DNA of 64,000 nucleotides, taken from assembly GCA_033782935.1 (NCBI GenBank), contig JAWQEG010000003.1, forward strand, positions 2,740,501 to 2,804,500, given 5' to 3'. Below are positions 37,020 to 47,300 of this stretch, piece by piece. The notes under the pieces were generated by a model. The model did not search any database and was not told the DNA's origin. It worked only from the letters and a program-made list of their open reading frames with translations. Both the position numbers and the translations under genes were made by a program. The DNA comes from Petrolisthes cinctipes. Lineage: Eukaryota > Arthropoda > Malacostraca > Decapoda > Porcellanidae. How positions within the stretch are numbered: the stretch's first letter is position 1; each line of letters opens with the position of its first letter.

Positions 37020-37229
37020 GCTAGCTGTACACCCGACATCTCGTGGTAGGAGTTGGTTATGGCGTTGAGGCAGTCCCTAATCAACGAGGCGGCTGCTCCC
37101 GTGGAGATGGTGTGGGCCAGCTCCAGACGGGTAGCAGACTCCGCCTGTCGCAACTTACCATCGGGCTCCTTCAGCTGATAGGGGACCGGGGGCTCCTTCT
37201 CCGTCTTCCACAGGCACTCCCTCAAGCCC
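37020..37229 (-). CDS. gag-like ORF1, first exon (3' segment, shifted frame)
   Basis: This frame begins at the C-run where the 5' segment is thrown out of frame and runs to a splice donor. It encodes a charged, probably helical segment (for example LRECLWKTEKEPP, RLELAHTIST, LIRDCLNAITNS). It reads straight into exon 2 if the 117-bp intron is removed. Relative to the 5' segment it is in the minus-one frame, so either a base was lost in the C-run, the assembly missed a C, or a ribosomal frameshift joins the parts. Confidence 0.65.
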
Positions 37230-38667
37230 GGGGGAGCCCGGGAATGAGGGAGGATGACGGGGACTTAAGGAGAAGGGCTGGAATATCCAGGTCCCCTTCG
37301 CCCTTATCCCCCGGGAAGTACGCGTCCGGGGAAAGGAGGAGAGCCGTGTTACCGTGGGAGCGGTCAATCCTCCAAGCCCCGGACAAGTGTAGCTGGCTGT
37401 ACTCCACCAGGAAACCCATCGCGTCCAGGGTCGCCGCAGAGGACACCCTAGCTGAAGTGGGTACGGGCGCTGAGATAGGACGGACCTTGTAGAAGGGAAT
37501 AGCCTCGCCCTTCTCATCCGCCCCCCACTTCACCACGACGTCATCCCTCCGGATCCACACGTCTGGTTGAGCTGTGTCCGGAGACCAGGCCACCAGTCTG
37601 CCCTCCTCCGAAGAGTAGGTCCATGCAGGAGGGAGAAGAGACCAAGAGTAGGGAAGGTATCCGTCTCCCGAAGGAGGGGGTGACGGGGACGGAGGTGCGG
37701 AGGTAACCAACTCCTCAGCTACGTCCCCCGACGGAGACTCGAGCCCTGGGGAAACGGGAGGCACGAAAAGGACTCCCACATCCCCGGGAGGACTCGAGCC
37801 CTCGACGGGAGCAGCAGCGGGAGGCGGGGGAACAGGAGCGGGTTCCGTAGCGACAGCCGGAGGCTGCGCGACGGAAGCCCCAGGAAAAGCGTGAGGAATA
37901 AGGGCGTGGAAGATCTTAACTATCTTCCTCGACGAGGGGCTGTCCCCCCCCCGCTTACCCCTGCGGGAATTGCGGGCGGGCGAAGGAGAGCTCCCCGACG
38001 ACGAAGAAGAGGAAGAGGACGACGAAGAAGAGGAGGAAGGAGAACGGCGACGAGCACGGGACTTCCTGGAGTGGCGGGACCTTTTAGCTGAACGCTTGCG
38101 TCCTCTAGAGAGGCCTGAGGAGCCAGCTCTAGCAGGAGGCGAAGCTGGGGGTTCCCTGCTGGGCCCTTGTACCGGTGAGGCAGTCGGGAGAACCAGCGCG
38201 ACAGACTCGCTCGCTTCCCGGGGGGATAAGCCCCGAGAAGGAGTCGTAGTACCGCCTAGGGAAGAAGGCTCAATCTCTCGGGCCTCAGGAGGTTCTAGCC
38301 CCTGAGACTCCGAGAGACAGGAAGAAGGGTAACGGGTCCTGAATAAACCCAGGTCCGCTCCCAAAATCGGGTCCACCCACGCCAAAGAAGAACCGTCTCG
38401 TTTGTGGGCCATTCTCCTAGCCCTCGTCCACGCCATACGAAGAGAAGCAAGGGCAGGGAGCTTGGAGCGGGCAGAAGGGGAGGTAACCCGACACAACTCA
38501 GCCCAGGGGCGGCACACACCACACGCCAAAGGGTCGTAACCCAAGGGAGTGAAGCAGGGTGCGTGAGGAGAACAGTGCAGGTGTCCGTCAGGCGAGACCC
38601 GCACGGTACATCCTGAGGCAGCACAAAGGGCACGAGTAGGCTGGGGGAGAAAAGAATACACAAACAT
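37222..38667 (-). CDS. gag-like ORF1, first exon (5' segment)
   Basis: The 481-codon frame is the likely structural, nucleic-acid-binding protein. The N-terminus has a dense Cys/His cluster (Cys15, 20, 32, 38, 49, 52, 59 with His29, 31, 35), suggestive of zinc binding. An Arg/Ser-rich basic stretch (about 188-209), a run of about 14 serines (211-224), Pro/Ala-rich linkers and a more ordered C-terminal part follow. The frame stops at a TGA (37224-37222) just after a five-C run, while the next frame continues with gag-like sequence, so a one-base loss is suspected. An in-frame TAA lies directly before the CCC preceding the ATG. A pyrimidine tract ending CCCCCAG (38641) just inside the ORF could instead be a splice acceptor, so the true N-terminus may be encoded further upstream. 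Confidence 0.78.
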   Translation of the reverse strand: MFVYSFLPQPTRALCAASGCTVRVSPDGHLHCSPHAPCFTPLGYDPLACGVCRPWAELCRVTSPSARSKLPALASLRMAWTRARRMAHKRDGSSLAWVDPILGADLGLFRTRYPSSCLSESQGLEPPEAREIEPSSLGGTTTPSRGLSPREASESVALVLPTASPVQGPSREPPASPPARAGSSGLSRGRKRSAKRSRHSRKSRARRRSPSSSSSSSSSSSSSSGSSPSPARNSRRGKRGGDSPSSRKIVKIFHALIPHAFPGASVAQPPAVATEPAPVPPPPAAAPVEGSSPPGDVGVLFVPPVSPGLESPSGDVAEELVTSAPPSPSPPPSGDGYLPYSWSLLPPAWTYSSEEGRLVAWSPDTAQPDVWIRRDDVVVKWGADEKGEAIPFYKVRPISAPVPTSARVSSAATLDAMGFLVEYSQLHLSGAWRIDRSHGNTALLLSPDAYFPGDKGEGDLDIPALLLKSPSSSLIPGLPRA

Positions 38668-39430
38668 GGGTTAACACGTGCAAACACTGGAACACAAACC
38701 CATCCTCCCCGAAGGAAAGAAGCGCGGGACACGCCCGCTGAACCTGGGGACCAGAACACGATCCCCCACACTCGCGCAGCCGCCCAGGGAAAAACCCCGT
38801 AAAACCAGAATCGTCCGCCACATGGAACGGGTAAAAAAGGGCCCCCCCAGACAGATGAACCAGAAGGAGGGGTAGGAGGGGACCCGATAGCCTGAGAAGA
38901 AACACTCCAGGCTGAAAATAATGGAAGAACCCCAAAATAAAATAAAAAACCCCCGCCCGGGAGAGGAAGAGAGAACCAGGGCACAATTCTCACTCCCCCC
39001 TACCGAGAGGGGACACATAAAAATCGGGGAAGGCAAGAGGAAGGGCTGCAAAGACCCCATGTGGTCACCACGTGGGGCGGCGAAGTCCCACGTGGCGCCC
39101 ACTAACCTCGCTAAAAACCCCAGAAAACCCCGATAAAATACACACGAAGAATGTACTAGTGGCAGGAGGGACAGTGAAAGAGGGGACAGACGGAGAAAAA
39201 CTCCGAAAACAGGGGCTGAAAAGCCCCCTTCGCTTAAGGAAAGAACTAAGTCCTAACGAAGAAAAACCCCCCATAAACACCTAAAAACCCTCCTAGAAAA
39301 CACACATGATACATCTGCAAAGCAGGCTAGCCACTAGAACACAAAAGAAAAACTTAGCAGGAACACGCGACACAATACCATAGCGTAGCAGCGAGGAGCG
39401 TAGATGTTGACAGAAACGTGTTCCGCGACA
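38668..39430 (-). other. 5' leader of the element
   Basis: This is about 760 bp between the 5' terminal repeat and the first gag ATG. Several overlapping open frames cross it on both strands, none with recognisable motifs, and I do not call any of them. The minus strand is T-rich with several pyrimidine tracts ending in AG, so a leader intron is plausible. The segment should contain the promoter, but no convincing TATA element was seen. Confidence 0.5.
39068..39095. promoter_or_regulatory. Paired CCACGTGG palindromes (E-box type)
   Basis: Two identical 8-bp palindromes containing the CACGTG E-box core occur at 39068-39075 and 39088-39095, exactly 20 bp apart, in the element leader upstream of gag. 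The two-turn spacing could place two bHLH-type factors on the same face of the helix. The role is an inference only. Confidence 0.3.
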
Positions 39431-39651
39431 GAGTGGGCGAGCGGTATTCAGCGGAGGAGGGGCTTAATACCTCACCTCACCACCACCAGGTGGCTCCACT
39501 ATCAGTACAGCGCCAGATTTGAATTTTATTTACTTCTGATGAACGTCACGGAATTGACCCTTCCAACCCAGATTATGCCTACACGGGGCCTGGGCTTGTG
39601 AAGGGGCCTATTCTATAGTAAACAGCTGTGCTGGTTTCACTATACCAATAA
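39431..39651 (-). repeat. 5' inverted terminal repeat of the element
   Basis: Read on the minus strand this starts TTATTGGTATAGTGAAACC and is about 221 bp long. It is an inverted copy of 32300-32518, with small differences in the first 20 bases and in a short C-run. Homology ends at CCCACTC on both sides. The outermost 37 bp (39615-39651) are also present in inverted orientation at 32637-32673 with one mismatch, as part of the internal complementary region. Confidence 0.93.
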
Positions 39652-42600
39652 TCGATATTTTAAGTGTCCAAAGTCGATATGTGCATGTATCATCTGTACC
39701 CGTTTATATCTCAAATTCAGGCTCAAAACATCCGAAAATTCGATATTTTGGGGTTCCAGAAGTGATCTGTACATGCCTACTTAGTGCTAGAATATTTTCA
39801 AAATATAGGCCCAAAACATGCTAAAAATTGATATTTTAGGTGCCCAAAGTCGATATCTCAAATTCAAGCCCAAAACACCCGAAAATTCGATATTTTGGGG
39901 TCCCAGAAGCGAACTGTACATGCCTACTCCGTGTTAGAGTATTTTCAAATTACAGGCCCAAAACATAATGAAATCGATCCTTTAGGTGCCCAAAAGTCGA
40001 TATGTGGATGCATCTTCTGTACCCGTTTATATCTCAAATTCGGGCTCCAAACACCCGAAAACTCGATATTTTGGGGTCCCAGAAGCGATTTGTACATGCC
40101 TACTCAGTTGCAGGCCCAAAACATGCTGAAAATCGATATTTTAGGTGCCCAAAGTCAACATGTGTATGCATCTTCTGTACTCGTTTATATCTCAAATTCC
40201 ACCTCAAAACACCCGAAAATTCGATAATTTTGGGTCCCAGAAGCGATCTGTACATGTCTAGTCAGTGCTAGAATGTTTTCAAAATATAGGCTCAAAACAT
40301 GCTAAAAATCGATATTTTAAGTGTCCAAAGTCGATATGTGCATGCATCTTCAGTACCCGTATATATCTCAAATTGAGGCTCAAAACACCCGAAAATTCGA
40401 TATTTTTGGGTCCCAGAAGCGATCTGTACATGCCTACTCCGTGTTAGAGTATTTTCAAAATAAAGGCCCAAAACAAGCTGAAAATCGATATTTTAGGTGA
40501 CCAAAGTCAATTAGTGTATTCATTTTCTGCACCCGTTTATATCCCAAATTCAAGCTCAAAACACCCGAAAACTCAATATTTTTGGGTCCCAGAAGCGATC
40601 TGTACATTCCTACTCAGTGCTTGAATGTTTTTAAAATATAGGCTCGAAACATGCTAAAAATCGATATTTTAAGTGTCCAAAGTCGATATGTGCATGCATC
40701 TTCTGTAACCGTATATATCTCAAATTTGGGCTCAAAACACCCGAAATTTCGATATTTTTGGGTCCCAAAAGCGATCTGTACTCCTAGTTAGAGTATTTTC
40801 AAAAAACAGGCCCAAAACATGCTGAAAATCGATATTTTAGGTGCCCAAAGTCAATATGTGCATGCATCTTCTGTACCCGTTTATATCTCAAATTCAGGCT
40901 CAAAACACCCGAAAATTCGATATTTTGGGGTCTCAGAAGTGATCTATACATGCCTACTCTTAGTTAGAGTATTTTCAAAATATAGGCCCAAAACATGCTG
41001 AAAATCGATATTTTAGGTGCTCAAAGTCAATATGTGCATGCATCTTCTGTACCCGTTTATATCTCAAATTCAGGCTCAAAAAACCCGAAAATTCGGTATT
41101 TTTTGGTCCTAGAAGCGATCTGTACATCCCTAGTCCTAGCTAGAATGTTTTCAAGATACAGACCCAAAACATGCTCAAAATCGATATTTTAGGTGCCCAA
41201 AAGTCGACGTGTGCCAATATCTGCATGCATCTTCTGTACCCGTTTATATCTCAAATTCAGGCTCAAAACACTCGAAAATTCGATATTTTTGGTTTCCCAG
41301 AAGCGATCTGTACATGCCTACTCCTAGTTAGAGTAATTTCAAAATACAGGCCCAAAACATGCGGAAAATCGATATTTTAGGTGCCCAAAGTCAATATGTG
41401 CATGCATCTTCTGTACCCGTTTATATCTCAAATTCAGGCTCAAAACACCCGAAAATTCGGTATTTTTGGGTCCTAGAAGCAATCAGTACATTCCTACTCC
41501 TAGTTAGAATGTTTTCAAGATACAGACCCAAAACATGCTCAAAATCGATATTTTAGGTGCCCAAAAGTCGATATGTGTATGCATCTTCTGCACCCGTTTA
41601 TATCCCAAATTCAACCTCAAAACTCCCGAAAATTCGATATTTTTGGGTCCCAGAAGCGATCTGTACATGCCTACTCAGTGCTTGAATGTTTTCAAAATAT
41701 AGGCTCAAAACATGCTAAAAATCGATATTTTAAGTGTCCAAAGTCGATATGTGCATGCATCATCTGTACCCGTGTATATCTCAAATTCAGGCTCAAAACA
41801 CCCGAAAATTCGATATTTTGGGGTCCCAGAAGCGATCTGTACATGCCTATTAGTGCTAGAGTATTTTCAAAATATAGGCCCAAAACATGATAAAAATCGA
41901 TATTTTAGGTGCCCAAAGTCGATATCTCAAATTCAGGTCCAAAACACTCGAAAATTCGATATTTTGGGGTCCCAGAAACGAACTGTACATGCCTACTCCG
42001 TGTTAGAGTATTTTCAAAATACAGGCCCAAAACATACTGAAAATCGATCTTTTAGGTGCCCAAAAGTCGATATGTGCATGCATCTTCTGTAACCGTTTAT
42101 ATCCCTAATTCAACCTCAAAACACCTGAAAATTCGATATTTTTGGGTCCCAGAAGCGATCTGTACATGCCTAATCAGTGCTAGAATAATTCAAATTATAG
42201 GCTCAAAACATGCTAAAAAATCGATATTTTATGTGTCTAAAGTCGATATGTGCATGCATCATCTGTACCCGTTTATATCTCAAATTCAGGCTCAAAACAC
42301 CCGAATATTTGATATTTTGGGGTCCCAGAAGTGATCTGTACATGCCTACTTAGTGCTAGAATATTTTTAAAATATAGGCCCAAAACATGCTCAAAATCGA
42401 TATTTTAGGTGCCCAAAAGTCGATATGTGCATCCATCTTCTGTTCCCGTTTATATCTCAAATTCACGCTCCAAACACCCGAAAATTCGATATTTTTGGGT
42501 CCCAGAAGCGATCTGTACATGCATACACCTAGTTAGAGTATTTTCAAAATACAGGCCCAAAACATGCTGAAAATCGATATTTTAGGTGCCCAAAGTCAAT

Positions 42601-42960
42601 ATGTGCATGCATCTTCTGTACCCGTTTATATCTCAAATTCAGGCTCAAAACACCCGAAAATTCGGTATTTTTGGGTCCTAGAAGCGATCTGTACATCCCT
42701 ACTCCTAGTTAGAATGTTTTCAAGATACAGACCCAAAACATGCTCAAAATCGATATTTTAGGTGCCCAAAAGTCGATATGTGAATGCATCTTCTGTACCC
42801 GTTTATATCTCAAATTCAGGCTCAAAACACCCGAAAATTCGATATTTTGCGGTCCCAGAAGCGATCTGTACATGCCTACTCAGTGCTAGAATATTTTCAA
42901 ATTATAGGCCCAAAACATGCTAAAAATCGATATTTTAGGTGCCCAAAGTCGATATCTCAA
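39652..42960 (+). repeat. Diverged satellite monomers after the insertion
   Basis: The array resumes with TCGATATTTTAAGTG, the exact continuation of the monomer cut at 32260. Monomers in this stretch are more individually diverged, and I found no long-period copy of it elsewhere in the window. It contains 176-bp, 158-bp and roughly 187-bp classes. Confidence 0.8.
41160..41347 (+). repeat. Long monomer class of about 186-188 bp (example)
   Basis: This unit has about 10 bp extra beside GTCGAYRTGTGC, giving a partial local duplication of the form GTGCCRATATCTGCATGC. Related units occur near 5107, 12375, 16390, 20275, 24160, 28520, 44760 and 47640. A separate variant with GTCTAGATATG (two extra bases) is confined to about 55.7-62.6 kb. 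Confidence 0.7.
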
Positions 42961-43229
42961 ATTCAGACCCAAAACACCCTAAAATTCGATGTTTTGGGGT
43001 CCCAGAAGCGATCTGTACATGCCTACTCCGTGTTAGAGTATTTTCAATATACAGTCCCAAAACATACTGAAAATCGATATTTTAGGTGCCTAAAAGTCGA
43101 TATGTTGATGCATCTTCTGTACCCGGTTATATCTCAAATTCAGGCTCAAAACACCCGAAAATTCGATATTTTGGGATCCCAGAAGCGATCTGTACTTGCC
43201 TACTCCGTGTTAGAGTATTTTCAAAATAT

Positions 43230-43376
43230 AGGCCCAAAACATGCTAAAAATCGATATTTTAGGTACCCAAAGTCGATATCTCAAATTCAGGCCCAAAACA
43301 CCCGAAAATTCGATATTTTGGGGTCCCAGAAGCGAACTGTACATGCCTACTCCATGTTAGAGTATTTTCAAAATAC
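43230..43376 (+). repeat. Short 147-bp monomer class (example)
   Basis: Compared with the 176-bp unit, this class jumps from GTCGATAT directly to CTCAAATTC, losing 29 bp that include GTGCATGCATC and CCCGTTTATAT. Both deletion edges carry TAT/ATAT, so slippage or microhomology-mediated deletion is a reasonable origin. The class recurs dozens of times in both blocks. Its length is a multiple of three, so it does not shift reading frame. Confidence 0.85.
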
Positions 43377-44201
43377 AGGCCCAAAACATACTGAAAATCG
43401 ATCCTTTAGGTGCCCAAAAGTCGATATGTGCATGCATCTTCTGTACCCGTTTATATCCCAAATTCAACCTCAAAACACCCGAAAATTCGATATTTTGGGG
43501 TCCCAGAAGCGATCTGTATATGCCTACTCAGTGCTAGAATGTTTTCAAAATATAGGCTTAAAACATGCTAAAAATTGATATTTTAAGTGTCCAAAGTCGA
43601 TATATGCATGCATCATCTGTACCCGTTTATATCTCAAATTCAGGCTCAAAACACCCGAAAATTCAAACTTTTTGGGGTCCCAGAAGTGATCTGTACATGT
43701 CTACTTAGTGCTAGAATATTTTCAAAATATAGGCCCAAAACATGCTAAAAATCGATAATTTAGGTGCCCAAAGTCGATATCTCAAATTTAGGCCCAAAAC
43801 ACCCGAAAATTCGATATTTTGGGGTCCCAGAAGCGAACTGTACATGCCTACTCCGTGTTAGAGTATTTTCAAAATACAGGCCCAAAACATACTGAAAATC
43901 GATCTTTTAGGTGTCCAAAAGTCGATATGTGGATGCATCTTCTGTACCCGTTTATATCTCAAATTCAGGCTCCAAACACCCGAAAATTCGATATTTTGGG
44001 GTCCCAGAAGCGATCTGTACTTGCCTACTCCGTGTTAGAGTATTTTCAAAATATAGGCCCAAAACATGCTAAAAATCGATATTTTAGGTGCCCAAAGTCG
44101 ATATCTCAAATTCAGGCCCAAAACACCCGAAAATTCGATATTTTGGGGTCCCAGAAGCGATCTGTACATGCCTACTCAGTGCTAGAATGTTTTCAAAATA
44201 T

Positions 44202-44359
44202 AGGCTCAAAACATGCTAAAAATCGATATTTTAAGTGTCCAAAGTCGATATGTGCATGCATCTTCTGTACCCGTATATATCTCAAATTCAGGCTCAAAAC
44301 ACCCGAAAATTCGATATTTTGGGGTCCCAGAAGCGATCTGTAAGTGCCTACTCAGATGC
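44202..44359 (+). repeat. 158-bp monomer class (example)
   Basis: In this class the stretch normally reading CTCAGTGCTAGAATGTTTTC followed by AAAATATAGG is replaced by CTCAGATGCAGG, a net loss of 18 bp. Equivalent units recur, for example near 2242-2400, 10980 and 47230. The following monomer usually carries the companion variant GTCAACATGTGTATGC, so the pair has spread as one block. Confidence 0.8.
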
Positions 44360-47300
44360 AGGCCCAAAACATGCTGAAAATCGATATTTTAGGTGCCCAA
44401 AGTCAACATGTGTATGCATCTTCTGCACTCGTTTATATCTCAAATTCAGGCTCAAAACACCCGAAAATTCGATATTTTTGGTTCCCAGAAGCTATCTGTA
44501 CATGCCTACTCAGTGCTAGAATGTTTTCAAAATATAGGCTCAAAACATGCTAAAAATCGATATTTTAAGTGTCCAAAGTCGATATGTGCATGCATCTTCT
44601 GTACCCGTATATATCTCAAATTCAGGCTCAAAACACCCGAAAATTCGATATTTTTTGGTCCTAGAAGCGATCTGTACATGCATAAACTTAGTTAGAGTAT
44701 TTTCAAAATACAGGCTCAAAACATGCTGATAATCGATATGTTAGGTGACCAAAGTCAATATGTGCCGATATCTGCATGCATCTTCTGTACCCGTTTATAT
44801 CTCAAATTCAGGCTCAAAACACCCGAAAATTCGATATTTTTGGTTTCTCAGAAGCGATCTGTACATGCCTACTCCTAGTAAGAGTATTTTCAAAATACAG
44901 GCCCAAAACATGCGAAAAATCGATATTTTAGGTGCCCAAAGTCAATATGTGCATGCATCTTCTGTACCCGTTTATATCTCAAATTCAGGCTCAAAACACC
45001 CGAAAATTCGGTATTTTTGGGTCCTAGAAGCAATCTGTACATCCCTACTCCTAGTTAGAATGTTTTCAAGATACAGACCCAAAACATGCTCAAAATCGAT
45101 ATTTTAGGTGCCTAAAAGTCGATATGTGTATGCATCTTCTGCACCCGTTTATATCCCAAATTCAACCTCAAAACTCCCGAAAATTCGATATTTTTGGGTC
45201 CCAGAAGCGATCTGTACATGCCTACTCAGTGCTAGAATGTTTTCGAAATATAGGCTCAAAACATGCTAAAAATCGATATTTTAAGTGTCCAAAGTCGATA
45301 TGTGCATGCATCATCTGAACCCGTTTATATCTCAAATTCAGGCTCAAAACACCCGAAAATTCGATATTTTGGGGTCCCAGAAGTGATCTATACATGCCTA
45401 CTTAGTGCTAGAATATTTTCAAAATATAGGCCCAAAACATGCTAAAAATCGATATTTTAGGTGCCCAAAGTCGATATCTCAAATTCAGGTCCAAAACACC
45501 CGAAAATTCGATATTTTGGGGTCCCAGAAGCGATCTGTACATGCCTACTCCGTGTTAGAGTATTTTCAAAATACAGGCCCAAAACATATTGAAAATCGAT
45601 CCATTAGGTGCCCAAAAGTCGATATGTGCATGCATCTTCTGTACCCGTTTATATCCCAAATTCAACCTCAAAACACCCGAAAATTCGATATTTTGGGGTC
45701 CCAGAAGCGATCTGTACATGCCTACTCCTGGTTAGAGTATTTTCAAAATACAGGCCCAAAACATGCTGAAAATTGATATTTTAGGTTCCCAAAGTCAATA
45801 TGTGCATGCATCTTCTGTACCCGTTTATATCTCATTTTCAGGCTCAAAACACCCGAAAATTCGTTATTATGGGGTCCTAGAAGCGATCTATAGATCCCTA
45901 CTCCTAGTTAGAATGTTTTCAAAATACAGACCCAAGTCATGCTCAAAATCGATATTTTAGGTGCCCAAAAGTCGATATGTGCATCCATCTTCTGTACCCG
46001 TTTATATCTCAAATTCCGGCTCAAAACACCCGAAAATTCGATATTTTAGGGTCCCAGAAGCGAACTGTACATGCCTACTCAGTGCTAGAATATTTTCAAA
46101 ATATAAGCCCAAAACATGCTAAAAATCGATATTTTAGGTGCCCAAAGTCGATATCTCAAATTCAGGCCCAAAACACCCGAAAATTCGATTTTTTGGGGTC
46201 CCAGAAGCGAACTGTACATGCCTACTCCATGTTAGAGTATTTTCAAAATACAGGCCCAAAACATACTGAAAATCGAACTTTTAGGTGCCCAAAAGTCGAT
46301 ATGAGCATGAATCTTCTGTACCCGTTTATATCCCAAATTCAACCTCAAAACACCCGAAAATTCGATATTTTGGGGTCCCAGAAGCAAACTGTATATGCCT
46401 ATTCAGTGCAAGAATTTTTTCAAAATATAGGCTTAAAACATGCTAAAAATTGATATTTTAAGTGTCCAAAGTCGATATATGCATGCATCATCTGTACCCG
46501 TTTATATCTCAAATTCAGGCTCAAAACACCCGAAAATTCAAACTTTTTGGGGTCCCAGAAGTGATCTGTACATGTCTACTTAGTGCTAGAATATTTTCAA
46601 AATATAGGCCCAAAACATGCTAAAAATCGATAATTTAGGTGCCCAAAGTCGATATCTCAAATTTAGGCCCAAAACACCCGAAAATTCGATATTTTGGGGT
46701 CCCAGAAGCGAACTGTACATGCCTACTCCGTGTTAGAGTATTTTCAAAATACAGGCCCAAAACATACTGAAAATCGATCTTTTAGGTGTCCAAAAGTCGA
46801 TATGTGGATGCATCTTCTGTACCCGTTTATATCTCAAATTCAGGCTCCAAACACCCGAAAATTCGATATTTTGGGGTCCCAGAAGCGATCTGTACTTGCC
46901 TACTCCGTGTTAGAGTATTTTCAAAATATAGGCCCAAAACATGCTAAAAATCGATATTTTAGGTGCCCAAAGTCGATATCTCAAATTCAGGCCCAAAACA
47001 CCCGAAAATTCGATATTTTGGGGTCCCCGAAGCGAACTGTACATGCCTACTCAGTGTTAGAGTATTTTCAAATTACAGGCCCAAAACATACTGAAAATCG
47101 ATCTTTTAGGTGCCCAAAAGTCGATATGTGGATGCATCTTCTGTACCCGTTTATATCTCAAATTCAGGCTCCAAACACCCGAAAATTCGATATTTTGGGG
47201 TCCCAGAAGCGATCTGTAAGTGCCTACTCAGATGCAGGCCCAAAACATGCTGAAAATCGATATTTTAGGTGCCCAAAGTCAACATGTGTATGCATCTTCT

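Larger units (their letters stand above)
32261..39651 (-). mobile_element. DIRS-like tyrosine-recombinase retrotransposon
   Basis: This 7391-bp insert splits a satellite monomer. It has the full set of DIRS hallmarks: inverted terminal repeats of about 220 bp, an internal complementary region matching the joined ends, and minus-strand genes in the order gag-like, RT/RNase H, tyrosine recombinase. There are no LTRs and no target-site duplication beyond a shared AAT. Elements of this group are thought to replicate through a circular DNA intermediate that the recombinase inserts. RT, RNase H and recombinase frames are uninterrupted; gag carries one apparent one-base lesion. The copy therefore looks young and may have been active until recently. 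It is much more GC-rich than its surroundings. Confidence 0.95.

Noticed and set aside
38295..38993. 232-codon minus-strand frame overlapping the gag start
   Set aside because: It is Phe/Trp/Gly/Leu-rich with no known motif and runs out of frame through gag. It is more likely T-rich leader and intron-like sequence than a protein.
32261..39651. LTR retrotransposon or endogenous retrovirus
   Set aside because: There are no direct LTRs, no aspartic protease or DDE integrase, no 4-6 bp target duplication, and the ends are inverted, not direct, repeats.
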